DNA from: Scatophagus argus
Taxonomy: Eukaryota; Chordata; Actinopteri; Scatophagidae
NCBI RefSeq assembly: GCF_020382885.2
Contig: NC_058513.1
Location: 19,874,213 to 19,938,212, forward strand
Direction of reading: 5' to 3'
Length of the DNA: 64,000 bases
Part shown: one piece after another, positions 15,479 to 27,112 of the stretch
Layout of the letters: each line of letters begins with the position of its first letter
Position numbering within the stretch: the first letter of the stretch is position 1
The notes under the pieces: model-generated
What the model was told of the DNA's origin: nothing
Databases searched by the model: none
What the model saw: the letters and a program-made list of their open reading frames with translations, nothing else
Position numbers and translations under genes: made by a program

Positions 15479-16750
15479 GCGCGTCATCTGTCAGTTGTTC
15501 CTCCTCACAAATGAACATGTGAAAGACAAACCCATATAAAGTGAAGCTCTAGAAAGACGCAAACTGCTAACCGAATGCTAACAAAACACTGGCTAACCGT
15601 GCTAACCTACCAGCTATCAGCTTAAATGAAACACGTAACATTAGCCGTCATGTGTGTCCGACTGTCATAGTATTCAGGTCAGCAGTTCATTTTGACACCA
15701 ACAGTAAATAGCCAGCAGGTGGCACTCTGACCCCCCCCATGACATGAAGCCAAGATATTGACTGATATCATTCACTGTATGGCACATAACACACAACACT
15801 CTTCCAACTTCTCCCCTCTGGAAAGCACTGCAGAGCAAAAACAAGCAGCTTTCTGGCTAGCTTAACCTTAATGCTACATTAGCCTTGATGTTAAGCTAGT
15901 TTCAGTACTACATTAGCTTTTACGTTTTATCTTCAGCCCATGTTGGCTCTTGTAGGTCCACCACTTGCTCTGGTTGAGGTCTACAGGACCTGTCCTGGAC
16001 TGTGATTGTGTGGTTTTCTCTCTTCCATATTCACCATCAGTAGGAACATTAGAAAGTCTGCATGTGTTATTAAAATATTTTATGCCATTAACAACTCAAC
16101 AGGAAGTCTCTACTGAGCATGCTCTTTGAGTCCAAAGAAATGTGTGTGTCTGTGGTCCACTGACGCTCACTGACTGTTTGCTGACCTTTAGCCCTTTTCA
16201 GCCAAACAGTTCAGAGAACCACTGACATTAAACTCTTAAATTTGGGAACTAAAAGCTCCTTTGGTAACTTCCTGTTTTTCCACATCATGTGATGACCTGT
16301 GACCAGGCTCATTACTCTCTTAAATGTGTTCTAATAGTAAACCCAGGAGCTAAATTTACTCCCAGTTGATCTAAAGGAAGGCGGGCAAAGTTCCTGAGTT
16401 CCTGAAAATGTGTTGATTTAAAAAAGGCTGTGGAGTTTGGACAACAGGCAGCATTAATGAGCTGAATGTTGGTCAGAATGAAGACAGAAAAACAGGATTT
16501 AAATTCCTGTTCCAGTGAGAAGCCAAGAAACAAGTAGGAGAAGAAGAAGAAAACGTTTGTAAACCTGGATGTCAACAAAAACTGAAAGAAGTGTACTCAC
16601 AATGTTCATGTGCACTTCAGGGTCCAGCTTCTCCTGCTGTTTATACGAGTGTCCGCGGACATCAGAGAGAACAGATGACCTGCTGTCAGTCGGTCCGGAT
16701 TGGACGAGACCGGAGAGCATCAACACACACGCCACAACACACAACATCAT
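11971..16750 (-). CDS. lipa: Lysosomal acid lipase-like (acid lipase family)
   Basis: Ten minus-strand exons join in phase: 16750-16601, 15442-15331, 15178-14980, 14899-14790, 14707-14571, 14472-14326, 13685-13614, 12801-12733, 12599-12489 and 12093-11971. They encode 409 aa. Residues 1-19 are a signal peptide. The alpha/beta-hydrolase fold carries [13 protein letters not shown] near 95, the nucleophile elbow GHSQG with Ser185, Asp355 in SGGQDTLAD, and His384 in EHLDFIW. Spacing agrees with human gastric and lysosomal acid lipases. The family cleaves cholesteryl esters and triglycerides at acid p[11 protein letters not shown] and [10 protein letters not shown] favour LIPA over gastric LIPF, and the position beside ankrd22 agrees, but a LIPF-type paralogue is possible. 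The start is the first of two tandem ATGs, directly after a CAG that may be a splice acceptor. The exon 6 donor GTTTGT is weak but conserved in position. Confidence 0.9.
13080..13235 (+). repeat. Interspersed repeat, also seen at about 1030-1090 and 53575-53640
   Basis: The core CAACTGGACTTAGTTAT plus GAAGCCTCTTGGATGAGAGG recurs elsewhere in the window: the first half near 1030-1090, the second half near 53578-53640. This shows a dispersed family of unknown class inside a lipa intron. Confidence 0.6.
13265..13475 (-). repeat. Teleost interspersed repeat (CATCCATCCATTTTCTATACCGCTTA family), antisense copy
   Basis: The copy ends in a reversed CCATCCATTTTCTATACCGC motif at about 13448-13470. 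A second copy in the other orientation lies at 51858-52135, and a fragment lies near 17628-17670. I cannot assign it to a transposon class from sequence alone. Confidence 0.7.
15445..15483. repeat. (CA)n/(CG)n run forming the lipa exon 2 acceptor tract
   Basis: On the lipa sense strand this reads (GCGC)(TG)n TTTAG followed directly by exon 2 at 15442, so the TG repeat occupies the position of the polypyrimidine tract. Confidence 0.8.
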
Positions 16751-16968
16751 CTGTACCTCAGTCACACACACACACACAAACTCAGTTAGACTTGTTAAAC
16801 TTTGTGGTAGCAAAATCAGTGAGGTGATTTGATTGATGAGTTCCCTGAGTCTGACACTCAGTGAACTCATCATGTGATGCGTTAACGGAGCTCTAATGTT
16901 GCTGCTGCACCTGAAACATCACTGAGCACGACTTCAGCTCCACTTTGAAACAAACGCACCCGACGTGT

Positions 16969-16978
16969 GTCACGTGAT
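16969..16978 (-). promoter_or_regulatory. CLEAR-type TFEB/TFE3 motif upstream of lipa
   Basis: GTCACGTGAT contains the palindrome TCACGTGA, the core of the CLEAR consensus GTCACGTGAC bound by TFEB, TFE3 and MITF. It is 219 bp upstream of the lipa start codon. Lysosomal hydrolase genes including LIPA are established TFEB targets, so function is plausible; binding here is inferred. Confidence 0.5.
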
Positions 16979-17972
16979 GAATGATGTCATCGTGTGTGTT
17001 TGTCACAGTGACAGACTTTGACCAGCTGATATGCTGCCGAGTGATTGTATTCATGTCACGTTTCCTGTCTCTGTGGAAAGTTTGGCACTTAAGTCAGACT
17101 AGAGATCAGGACCGCATGACCGCGTCCAGGACTGTACCTGTCCCCACCTGTATGGAGGAGGAGAGCTGGCAACACAATCAATTCATTTGATCAAATATTT
17201 GTTTCTGTAAAATGTTGTAAAAGCTTAACTTCAGTTTGAGAGCCCTCAGCTGTGAGAGGTGACCATCCAGTAACCTGTGACGTGATTGGTTAACTTCTCT
17301 GCTCAGTAAAGATCTGAGTGAAATTACTCTGTTTGAATAAAGTTCTGAGGCTGACGATGAAGTAATGAAGGTCATGTTTCAGGAGAACACTGATGCTTTT
17401 CGGACGTAGTCTCTCTGCTGAAGTCACTGATGATGCATTTCCTTTCCAAACTGAGAGGAAATAAAATTTATAAAGAAGAAGAAAGAAAATGTGATTTTCT
17501 ATCCAGGATACGTGACTGTGCGGTCACACCGATTCAACAGCCCATTTCCAGCCGTGTTTCTTCTGTTTCCAGCCTATTTTCTGCAGAGTTCTGACCTATT
17601 TCCCCCCAAAATGTTCTCTTCACAGTTGGCTTCAAGCCCCTCGCGACCCTGACGGACAGGCGGCATAGAACGGAACGGATTCCGTCAGAAAATGTGAAAC
17701 CGTTTGTGCAGCAGAAGCACAAACTGAGAGACACTTTGAGCCTGTTTTCTGTCGTTCTGACGTTTCTCTTCAGATTTCTCTTCTCGGATCTTTTCTGTCT
17801 GCTGTTTTCGGAGTTTTCTCGATTATCAACAGTCGGTTTTCTTTCAAATCCATTTCAGAGTAAAACGCGTTTTAAACCGGCCGTTAAGCAGCGGTTCACT
17901 CAGTTCATACGGCGGTAATAACGACTTCATTACACGTTAATAACGCGACCAAACACTCACCTGTCTGCTCAC

Positions 17973-18130
17973 CTCTCTGACGATCTTTGGCTCAAACTTG
18001 TTTCTGATCACATGACCCTTTAGTGTCCTGACCAGGCGGAAGAGAGCGGCTATGACGTCAGAGGGAGTCCCTCTCTCTGATTGGCCAAATAAAAGCTGGA
18101 ACTGTGAACTGTTTGTTTTCCGCTGATCAA
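17973..18130 (-). other. Candidate untranslated first exon and promoter of lipa
   Basis: Two minus-strand 5' splice sites are stacked here (GTGAGC after 17973, GTGAGT after 17961) and could feed the CAG directly before the lipa ATG. The block carries a CRE palindrome TGACGTCA (18053-18060), a CCAAT box beside TTGGCCAA (about 18080-18089), and an M-box TCACATGA at 18008-18015. The frame is open from the last TGA, so a coding exon of an unknown gene is an alternative. On the plus strand the order CRE, CCAAT, AAATAAAAG could equally be a rightward promoter. Confidence 0.35.
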
Positions 18131-20035
18131 TCAATCAGTCACACAGTTCCCCGGTGGATTTTCCTCCTTGATTAGTCAACAGAGACCGGAAACAGAAACC
18201 GAACACAGTCCGGAAACGCTCAAGAAGGAAAACCTGCTGCCGATTTGGACCAAAAAGTGAAAATTCAAAAACAATAAAATAATCAACCCGTTAAACAGAC
18301 AAACAACAGTAACAGAATTTGTGTCAGGATTTTTGTGTGTTTTATGTCAAGTTTCAAACTGTTAACTCGAATCTAAAGGGCTCACTTTCAAAATAAAAGC
18401 ACAAAATATGGAAGCAAAGAAACAAACTGTTGATTGGTGACATTAAACAACAGGAGGCCTCCTCATCGACAGATTTGATCTGTGTGATGTATGCCTGTGT
18501 TTGTAGCCTTTTGATTCAATTAGTATCAACACAAACCTAAACACAGTGGACTGGTCACGTGTTTCATCACATGAACAGACGTTATCAGATGTTCTCCTGT
18601 TTACATGTCAGCTGTTACCTCTGTTGAAGTTACTGGTAACTTTGCAGATTTAGTTTGAAACATAATCATTAAAAAAGCTGTAAAGTAAAGATAGTTTGAG
18701 GCTGAGTGAGATTAAACTTTAACCAAGTTAAACCAGCTTCAACATGAAAGTCACGAACACATTAATGCATCAGTAATTCTGATTACCTGATACATGCCAT
18801 TTTGAAAAATTAAAGTTTCGACTTTTGGTATTTGAAGTGTATTTTGATACTTTTACTTTTTTACTTGAGTGACATGTGGGAGCATCACTTCTAACAGAGT
18901 GTTTCCACGCTGAGGTCTCACCTCAGATCTGTTCCACCTCTGGTCACAGACCAGTTTCATTCAGAGACTCATTCACTGACAAACAACTAACCCACCAATC
19001 CCGGTGGGTTTAGACCCACTACTGTCCAAAATAGGATCCACATTGATGAACTATGCTGTTTTCAACAATCAAAATTAAAATGTTGAAAACAGCAGCGGTG
19101 CGAAAGGAGTCTCTGCAGTCGTACTCCTGAACTCACACAAGCTGGACTGGTTGAGTCGCAGCCCCCACAGAACCTCCAGTCAGGAAAGATGACAGACGTT
19201 GACCCTCTCAGGCTGTTTGCAGCCTCGATCACAAGAGGGTGCTCGCTGACTTCCATTCGAAAATTTATCACAGCAGGACAGCACCAGTCCTCTGCTGACC
19301 CCCTTCTGGGAGGTTAATGTCTGTTCTTTGTGTACAGGAAGGTGCATGTACACACACACACACACACACACACACAGAGACCCTCTTGCTTCAGGGTGGT
19401 CCAATGTGGACCTCGATGTGTCGGACGCTGAAGAATGAGGATGTGGTCTCTGTTGCTGAGCTGTCCGCCTGAGAGGCTGTCCTTCATCTCCCTGATCGAT
19501 GCTATTTGTTACCTGTAAATCATCAGCACCTGACGGGATCAGTCTGTCACCTGTCCAGGTGAATCTACTCTGAGCTATGATAGGCTGAGAGATGGACAGG
19601 ATGTCATAAAACATCCAGATCCCATGGGGCCACATGTTAGACAGACAGTGTAAACACACATAGTTTTGTTGATTTGTTTGCTTACAGCCAACAGTTTCTG
19701 TCTCTGTTTTGTGATGATAAGCCTGCACTGATGTCACTTCCTCCTCTGAGACAAACGACACTGACTGGCGGCAGAGATACACACACACACACACACACAC
19801 TCAGCTTTTTGTCTCTGTAGTTCTGGATGTGGTGTAACCATGGTGACAAGCAGTTGCCATGGAGATGCTGCATCCTCTGTCTGTTTTTTAGTCTATAACA
19901 TCACAAACCAAAGTCCCGCCCATCACATTTGTAACCAAAATGCAACTGGAGGACAAACTGAAAACAAAAACATGCAAAATAAACTCAGTAACAGAAAATC
20001 TGACAGAAACTACACACACACACACACACAATTTG

Positions 20036-20066
<31 letters not shown>

Positions 20067-20091
20067 GTGTGTGTCCTCTGTGTGTACTCAC
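18131..20091. other. Unassigned region with microsatellites and a long minus-strand open frame
   Basis: It contains (CA)n runs at about 19351-19377 and 19781-19800 and a minus-strand frame open from 19800 to 19180 that passes through the repeat. Within it, 19775-19523 has a plausible CAG acceptor (CTGCCGCCAG) and a GTAACA donor. It could belong with the exon at 20092-20340. No homology recognised. Confidence 0.3.
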
Positions 20092-20340
20092 GTTGTAGGG
20101 ACATAAATCTGCCTGCACAGTCACACTGAGGGATTCGCCCTCCTCCATAAAATAAATCGTTACTTTGAGGGTGAAGTCTTGAGGGTTAAATGAATGGAAG
20201 TCGCAGTGAAGTCCTCTGTCGGTGTTGTGCGTGTGTGTCTCACAGTAACTGACTTGTTGATCACTCCCAGTTTCACTGTCATATGTGTGCTCTTCACTCA
20301 GTGTAAAACTTTCAAAGTAAGTAAGAGTGAAGCTTCTGCA
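20092..20340 (-). CDS. Unrecognised coding-looking exon (secreted or receptor-like?)
   Basis: Reading minus, a frame runs open from about 20385 to a clean donor (CCCTACAAC followed by GTGAGT) at 20092. It reads, in part, YFESFTLSEEHTYDSETG, then GLHCDFHSFNPQDFTLKVTI, then ESLSVTVQADLCPYN. Several Cys, alternating hydrophobic residues as in beta strands, and the absence of low complexity look like an extracellular domain, loosely like domain 1 of a class I cytokine receptor. That comparison is weak. The 5' boundary is unclear: AG dinucleotides after pyrimidine-rich sequence lie near 20310 and 20300. The next good acceptor on the strand is TTTTTGTTTTCAG near 19960. No start codon or signal peptide exon was found upstream, where a LINE begins at about 20.9 kb. 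It may be a lineage-specific gene or a relic. Confidence 0.35.
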
Positions 20341-20879
20341 GCCACAGTCTGCTTTATTTTTAAACGAGACAAACTGCTCTGAGTATAATTATTTCACCTC
20401 ACTGGCTGATTTATTTCTGGCTTGATGATATTTTTCTTGAGGGTTGAAATACTTGTTAAGATGTTTTCTTGTTCAGAGCAGAGAAAATTTCAGCTGGACA
20501 TCATGTGCTCTGCGGCTGATTGGTTAACGAGGGTCTGGAAGCTTAATGGAGTGTTGAGCTCATTAATGGCTGAGACTGAGACAAAGAACAACCTCTGCTA
20601 GTTTCACAATAACTGTTAGATAAATGACATAATTTCACACTAGCTCAAGTCACTGCCTTGAAAAGATGTTTTCTTAAACGTCAACTTATCACAAGTGCCA
20701 GGTACTGCACATACAATCTGCTCAGCCTATGTGTAGTACAACCAGCCACATATCATTCCGTGTACCAGGTGACAGATTTGATTTACTACAGTTATAAACA
20801 TGAATATCTATTCCTATTCACCACATAGTCAGACATGTGATGACAATCAGATAACAGTTGGCTTTTATTTGACTGTTGG

Positions 20880-22290
20880 TGTTTAACTGAGGAAGACACT
20901 GGATTCCTCCAACCCTCAGCAGTAGTGACTTCATGACCTTCTTTAATGATAAAATTCTACTCATTAGAGACAAAATTCAGCACCTCCTAACCTCACCAGG
21001 TACTGATCTACCTTCAAACACTGGAGCCTTGGAAACAGCAGTAGAACCAGATAATTAAATTCATTCATATTTTCATCTAAGCCAACAACATGCCTCTTAG
21101 GCTCCATCCCTGCTAAGCTACTCAAAGAAGCTTTACCCTTACTTAGCACCTGTCTGTTAGACATGATCAATCTGTCCCTAATAACAGGTTATGTACCCCA
21201 GTCCTTTAAAGTAGCTGGAGTCAAACCTTAAAAACACACACACTTGACCCAGAGGTTTAAGCAGCTATGGACCAATATCTAACCTTCCATTTCTCTCCAA
21301 GATCCTTGACAGAACAGTCGCCAAACAGCTACATGACTTTCTTCATAGTAAGAGTTTATTTTGCAATTTTCAATCTGGCTGTAGAGCTCATCACAGCACA
21401 GAAACAGCATTGGTCAAAGTCACAAATGACCTCCTACTGGCATCAGACAAGGGACTTATCTCTGTCCTTGTACTGTTAGACCTTAGTGCTGCATTTGACA
21501 CTACTGACCATTCCATCTTATTACACAGCTTGGAACACCTAATTGGCATTAAGGAACTGCATTAAGCTGGTTTCAGTCTTATTTATCAGATCGATCTCAA
21601 TTTGTTCATGTTAATGATACATCGTCCACACTCACAAAAGTTAGTCATGGAGTTCCCTAAGGTTCTGTCCTCGGGCCAATACTATTCACCCTTTATATGC
21701 TCCCCATCGGTGATATTATTAGGAAACACTCCATACATTTTCACTGTTGTGCAGATGACAACAATTGTACTTATCAATGAAACCAGATGGAGCAAATCAG
21801 CTAACCAAACTTCAGGCGTGTCTTAAAGACATAAAAACTTGCAATTTCCTACTTCTAAATTCAGACAAAACTGACGTTTTGCATTTGGAATCAGAAACCT
21901 TGAAAATGCATCTAAATATTTTCAGTTAGATGACATTACTCTGACCTCCAACAAAACTCTAAGGAATCTCAGCATTATCTCCTCCTCACATTCAAAGCCC
22001 TAAATGAAATCTCATCTCAAAGAGCTCATAGTACTTTAGTTATCAAGTTCCTCTATTGTGGAACCATCTTCTGGTTTCGGTCCTGGAGGTGGACATGCTC
22101 TCTACGTTTAAGAGTAGACTTTAAATCTTCCTTTTTGATAAAGCTTATAGTTAGGGCTGGTTTAGGCTGGCCCCCAGTTATGCTGCTATAGACTTAGACT
22201 GCCGGGGAGGATCTCCCATGATGCACTGAGCTTCTCTCTCCTCCTCTAACTCTCCTTCTGCACACATTTATGTCCCATCACTAACTTGAC
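20880..22290 (+). mobile_element. Decayed L2-like LINE with reverse transcriptase domain
   Basis: Translations across frames give reverse transcriptase landmarks in order: a fingers region ([20 protein letters not shown]) near 21380-21440, LDLSAAFDTTDHS near 21475-21520, [19 protein letters not shown] near 21650-21705 with a stop in place of Gln, and a decayed ADD box near 21750. Many stops and frameshifts show it is dead. The 3' part (about 22030-22290) recurs inverted at 43870-44160. Confidence 0.75.
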
Positions 22291-22892
22291 TTCTTCTCTC
22301 TGAGATCATCGCTCTGAATGTCTTCATTCAGTCACCTCAGTGAATCTGAGATTCAGTTCACTTTTTTCCTGGTTTCTGTTTCACTTAACACAAAATTAAG
22401 ATGAGAAGTGAATCTGATCTTTACACCCTTTTCAAGTCCTAGATTAATCCTTACTCGATATTAGTCCTGGTCCCTCCTGATACACATACATGTACTGGAT
22501 TTTTGTACTGTACATGTACATGTACACCATGTACATGTACCATCCTGATACACATACATGTACTGGATTTTCCATGGCAACCACTGGTGACACAACAGCC
22601 TATTGGAAACTGTTCTGTTCCCATGGAGACACTAAAAGAGAGGAGGATGAAGAGATAATTGTGTTTCAGAAAAACACTTTAACAACCAATCACAGCTGGT
22701 CTGACAGTCGGAGTGTGTTGGGGGTGGAATGTGGTGTCCTCATGGCAACTGCAGCTCATTAAACAGCTGATGGGGGGGGGGGGGGGCAGGGTAGAAGAAT
22801 ATATGTGGCCTCTCTCAGTCTCTCACTCTCTATTATTCTTTACTCTAAGTCACCAGACTAAAACAACTCAATTTCACTCCTCACTAACACTG

Positions 22893-22934
<42 letters not shown>

Positions 22935-24823
22935 ACGAGTAGGCGTTTAAAAACTATGACAAACTGCCAGAAAGAGCAGATTTCAGAGTCTGTATTTCTA
23001 TTTTTATGACAACCTTCCAGACCTGTGTCCTTCCTGTGTCAGAGACAGACAGCAGTCATTCAATAACACAAGCTAATCTTCCAATCCCAATCAGTTGAGT
23101 CAATCAGACCATAAAATGATGTTTTGGAAAACATGGGAATTTAAGATGTTTAACCCATCACACATTCTCACCCATCACCTGCAGTCCATTTCAGACCGAT
23201 GTGTGTTGCTCTCCTTTTCATTTCAGAGGTCCTTTATTTCATGGTCTTGAGGTTTTGATATGCTGCAGTGTTCCTTATTAATTCAAATGAGAACATTTGA
23301 ATATTGTTCCAATTATCTTATCCAGTTCCAGTTATAGTTTTAGTGTCAAAATGTGATTTTCTCCAGTTTGAACGCTTAACCTACCTACCGACCTAATGTA
23401 GGTTTCTGGATGATGCCGATGCTGCATGTAAACTTTCTGGCTTGCCTGAGTTCATGGGCTGCGCATCAGGAAGTCAGGTCTTCAGGACCCGCCTTTGTTA
23501 TTCTCTGTTAAGTGGACCAGCTACAGGGAGCTGCTGCTGGTCAAACTAAATAACACACTGGATGCTGCCATGTCCAGAACAGTTTGACATGTGGTCTGGG
23601 AACCGTCTTCTGGGAGACAAAAGGGCTGCTAACACAGACTTAACTACGATCTCTTTATCCTGATGGCTTCCCTTAAAATGTATGTTGATCACACTCTCCA
23701 AGTGTCCTGCAGTAGAATTAGAACATCTGCAATGCTCTATGAGCACTCATCCACATGTTCTTTGTCACCTGCTGCTCCCTCTCTCAGCTCAGGAGAGTAG
23801 ACAGCTCTTCACCAGCAGCAAGTGAAGACGCTGGTGTTTTATCGGGTCCTTTCCAATCTCCACCTGAGGCTGTGCAGGACCACGAGGATTTGCCTAGGTT
23901 GAGTCTTAGGTCCGGTTTGTCTTGGTTCAGGATCAACTGTTACTAGCTGTTATCAGATACGTTATTGTCGCTCTAGCTACAGGGTCAGTGCTCTTATTTT
24001 GGAAGGTTGTGATGGTAGACTAATGATCAGTCAATCACAGCATGCTCGACCCTGTCTCTCATTTTCCTGTGCAGAAGACAGTCCTCTGTCCCTGTAATAG
24101 GCGTTTGTTCTTCTTCTTTGCTTGACTGTGTTTCACTTCATCTCATGTTGATTTTTAATACACTTGGGATATTGGCTGTGGTGTTTTTAAGAATGTAAAT
24201 CCGTCACAGTCTCGTTTACTTCTCCACCACGGATTAACACTTATACATAAAACATTTGTCAAATGTTCTCTGATATCTGCTCGTAAAGCTTCACTCTAAT
24301 GCCAACTGGGGAAAATAATTTATTCATCAGTCATTAAGCTTCAGTAGGACAGAAAATGAATTTTTGTAGGTTTGTTTTGTCAAAGCTCTGCTATCCAATC
24401 ACAGTCTGTGGGTGGAGCTGAAGTTTCTGAAGTTTGTATTATAACGTTGATCATCACAATGAGCTTCAGCTCATCAGCTCCTCTGAAAGGTCAATGAGTT
24501 AACAGCTAATCTCTGAACACACAACCCATCCTGTCAATATTAGCTCAGTGTGTGTGTGTGTGTGTGCGCAGAGCCTTAGGACTCAGAGACAATTACTGGT
24601 ATCAAGTAAAACAAACACACACATTATGTGTACACACTCCTCATCAAAATAAGAGACAGCATGGCATCTTGTTTGTGTGTGAGAGAGAGAGACAGAGACA
24701 GAGAGAGAGAGAGAGAGAAACATAGAGCTTGTGTTTACTGATGACTCAGGACAAGCAGACACACACTCACAGAGAATATATAGTTGTCATTATCTCACTA
24801 ATGGATGTTTGGCTGTGATCACA

Positions 24824-24861
<38 letters not shown>

Positions 24862-25189
24862 GTAGGTAAGCTGTTTTCCTGTATCAGAGGCTCACAGTAT
24901 CGGAAGTATCTGATGTACTGATATTACTCTGTATGTGTATGTATGTGAGTGATGGTGACCAGTGACCTAGATGTAACTCCAGTTCTGTGAGTACAGTGAC
25001 TGACCCTGACCCTGTGACTGACATCATGTGGTACACCACAGTAATCTGACTACTTTTTACTTTACTTTACTACTTTACTTTACTTTACCTGACTTTACTT
25101 TTTACTCTATTATCGGAGTCCTGTGCAAGCTGTCCCGTAAGAGGCTGGTAGGAGAACAGACCTGGTCAGTCCACTCCAGGGGTCTTGGT
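22291..25189. other. Intergenic, repeats and no recognised gene
   Basis: Holds a short direct duplication (about 22477-22504 and 22543-22570), a G run at 22771-22785, (TG)19 at 22894-22932, a GA-rich stretch at 24680-24718 and (CA)n at 24829-24860. Short open frames near 23546-23946 show no family resemblance. Confidence 0.5.
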
Positions 25190-26455
25190 TTAGAACATCC
25201 ACCTGATGTCCATCACAACCCCCCTCCTGGACCCCCCTGCAGTTTGCCTACAGAGCCAACAGGTCTGTGAACGATGCAGTCAACCTGACTCTACACTTCA
25301 TCCTGTGGCATCTGGACTCCCCGGGAACCTACGTTGGGATCTTGTTTGTGGACTTCAGCTCTGCCTTCAATACGATCCACCCAGCTCTCCTCCAACACAA
25401 GCTGTCCCTGCTGAACGTGCCTGACCCCATCTGCCGGTGGATCACTGACTTCCTGACAGACAGGAAACAGCATGTGAGGCTGGGGAAGAATGTCTCGGAC
25501 ACCCGCACCATCAGCACCGGTACCCCCCAGGGCTGTGTAACAACCACCTGGAGCTGAACGCCCAGAAGACAGTGGAGATGATCATTGACTTTCGGAAAGT
25601 GCCAGCTCCATCGCTCCCCCTCACCCTGACAGACACCCCCATCTCCACGGTGGACTCCTTCCGCTTCCTGGGTACCACCATCACCCGAGACCTCAAGTGG
25701 GAGCTGACCATCAGCTCCCTCATAAAAAGGGCCCAGCAGAGGATGTTCTTCCTGTGGCAGCTGAGGAAACTCAACGTGCCAGTCAAGATGATGGTTCAGT
25801 TCTACACGGCCATCATTGAGTCCATCCTCACCTCCTCCATCGCCGTGTGGTACGCTGGGGCCACCGCCAGGGACAAGCTCAGACTGCAGCGTGCTGTGCG
25901 CCCTACTGAGAAGGTGATCGGCTGCAGCCTTCCATCTCTCAGAGACCTGTACACATCCAGGACTCTGAGGCGTGCAGGTCGGATCACAGCTGACCCTTCT
26001 CACCCTGGACACAGACTCTTTGTGAAACTCCCTTCAGGCAGGAGGTTATGGACCAAAACCTCACGCCACAAGAACAGTTTCTTCCCTTCTGCTGTTGGAC
26101 TGTTGAACACCAACTGACTAACATGCTGCCCTGCACCTTAGCAATTGGTTTTGCTCATGTCATGATCCACCTGCTGTTCACTTGCACTGTTTACCTCACC
26201 CACTTGCACTATACTCCACCCCGCACTACCTCACTTTTGGACTACCTCCAGAAAAATATTTATTTCACTTATTTTATTTTGTGTTACCTTATTCTATTTT
26301 ATTTTTATTTTTTATTTTATTTTATTCTTCAATTATATGTTACTGTTACGTTCTATGTATGCACCAATCACCAAGACAAATTCCTAGTAATGTGAAACCT
26401 CTTCACTTACATGGCAATAAAGTCTTTTCTGATTTCTGATTTCTTCTGATTTCTC
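25190..26455 (+). mobile_element. LINE reverse transcriptase relic (L2/Rex-like), active-site deletion
   Basis: Two frames cover most of a reverse transcriptase. The first (25222-25540) has [34 protein letters not shown] and TGTPQGC. The second (25545-26117) resumes at NNHLELNAQKTVEMIIDFRK and runs to SFFPSAVGLLNTN and a stop. The part between PQGC and NNHLELN, which carries the catalytic FADD/YADD box, is missing, so the copy cannot encode an active enzyme. The 3' end has AATAAAGTC followed by short TCTGATT repeats, a typical non-LTR terminus. Confidence 0.85.
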
Positions 26456-26734
26456 GTCTTCTGCTGATGTTTCTACGTGTGTCTGTGGAGAAAGTCCACT
26501 GTTGAGACTCGACACTCTTCAGTTTTCTCACTGCCTGCACAAACCCCGACGTGTCCCTTTAACCGCTTTGTCTTAGTTTTTGTATTCTTATTTATTTCCA
26601 TTTTTTGTTGCTGGGTCGGCGGTGTTTTAATCCTCTTTTTGGAAAACACTTAAAACACTCCGGACCGCATCTCTAAATAAAATTATTACCACGTGACAGT
26701 TCATAATACTCACACACACACACTGTGAAGGGGG

Positions 26735-27112
26735 AGGCGGCTATTTGATCTGAGAGAGGCTCCATTTACCGGAGCTTTACTGGGTTTGTACCGGACAGAG
26801 ACCGACAGGTTTCGGGATCGGAACGCGGCTGTGCTGCACTCGGACGCCGCATGGTGCATCGCTGCCGTGTCCGTCTGTCTGTCTGTCTGCCTGACTGTCT
26901 GTCGGTATCTAACGTCACGGTTGCTCCTGTCGCTCCCGGTGTGGCTCCACTTTCACCTTTCCCGAACGGCGCAGGATTTGCGGACCTCAGTGAGGACCTC
27001 TGAGCTGCCGCTGGAGTAGGGAGCCGACGTTCAGGACGTGACCGAACCAGAGGGTCGGCAGCCCCGCCGGTCCAAGGAGCCGTTTCCCGGGACAGGAGCT
27101 CCGCAGGTCGGT
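26735..27112 (+). promoter_or_regulatory. CpG-rich promoter and first exon, probably tcerg1l
   Basis: This is a sharply CpG-rich block. A plus-strand donor GTAGGT follows 27111, with an alternative GTCGGT after about 27105. The only ATG (about 26851) opens a 50-codon frame that ends at a TGA at about 27001, before the donor, so the exon would be non-coding with an upstream ORF. It is the nearest CpG block upstream of the tcerg1l exons. The next plausible exon (30847) needs one base from it. Confidence 0.4.
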
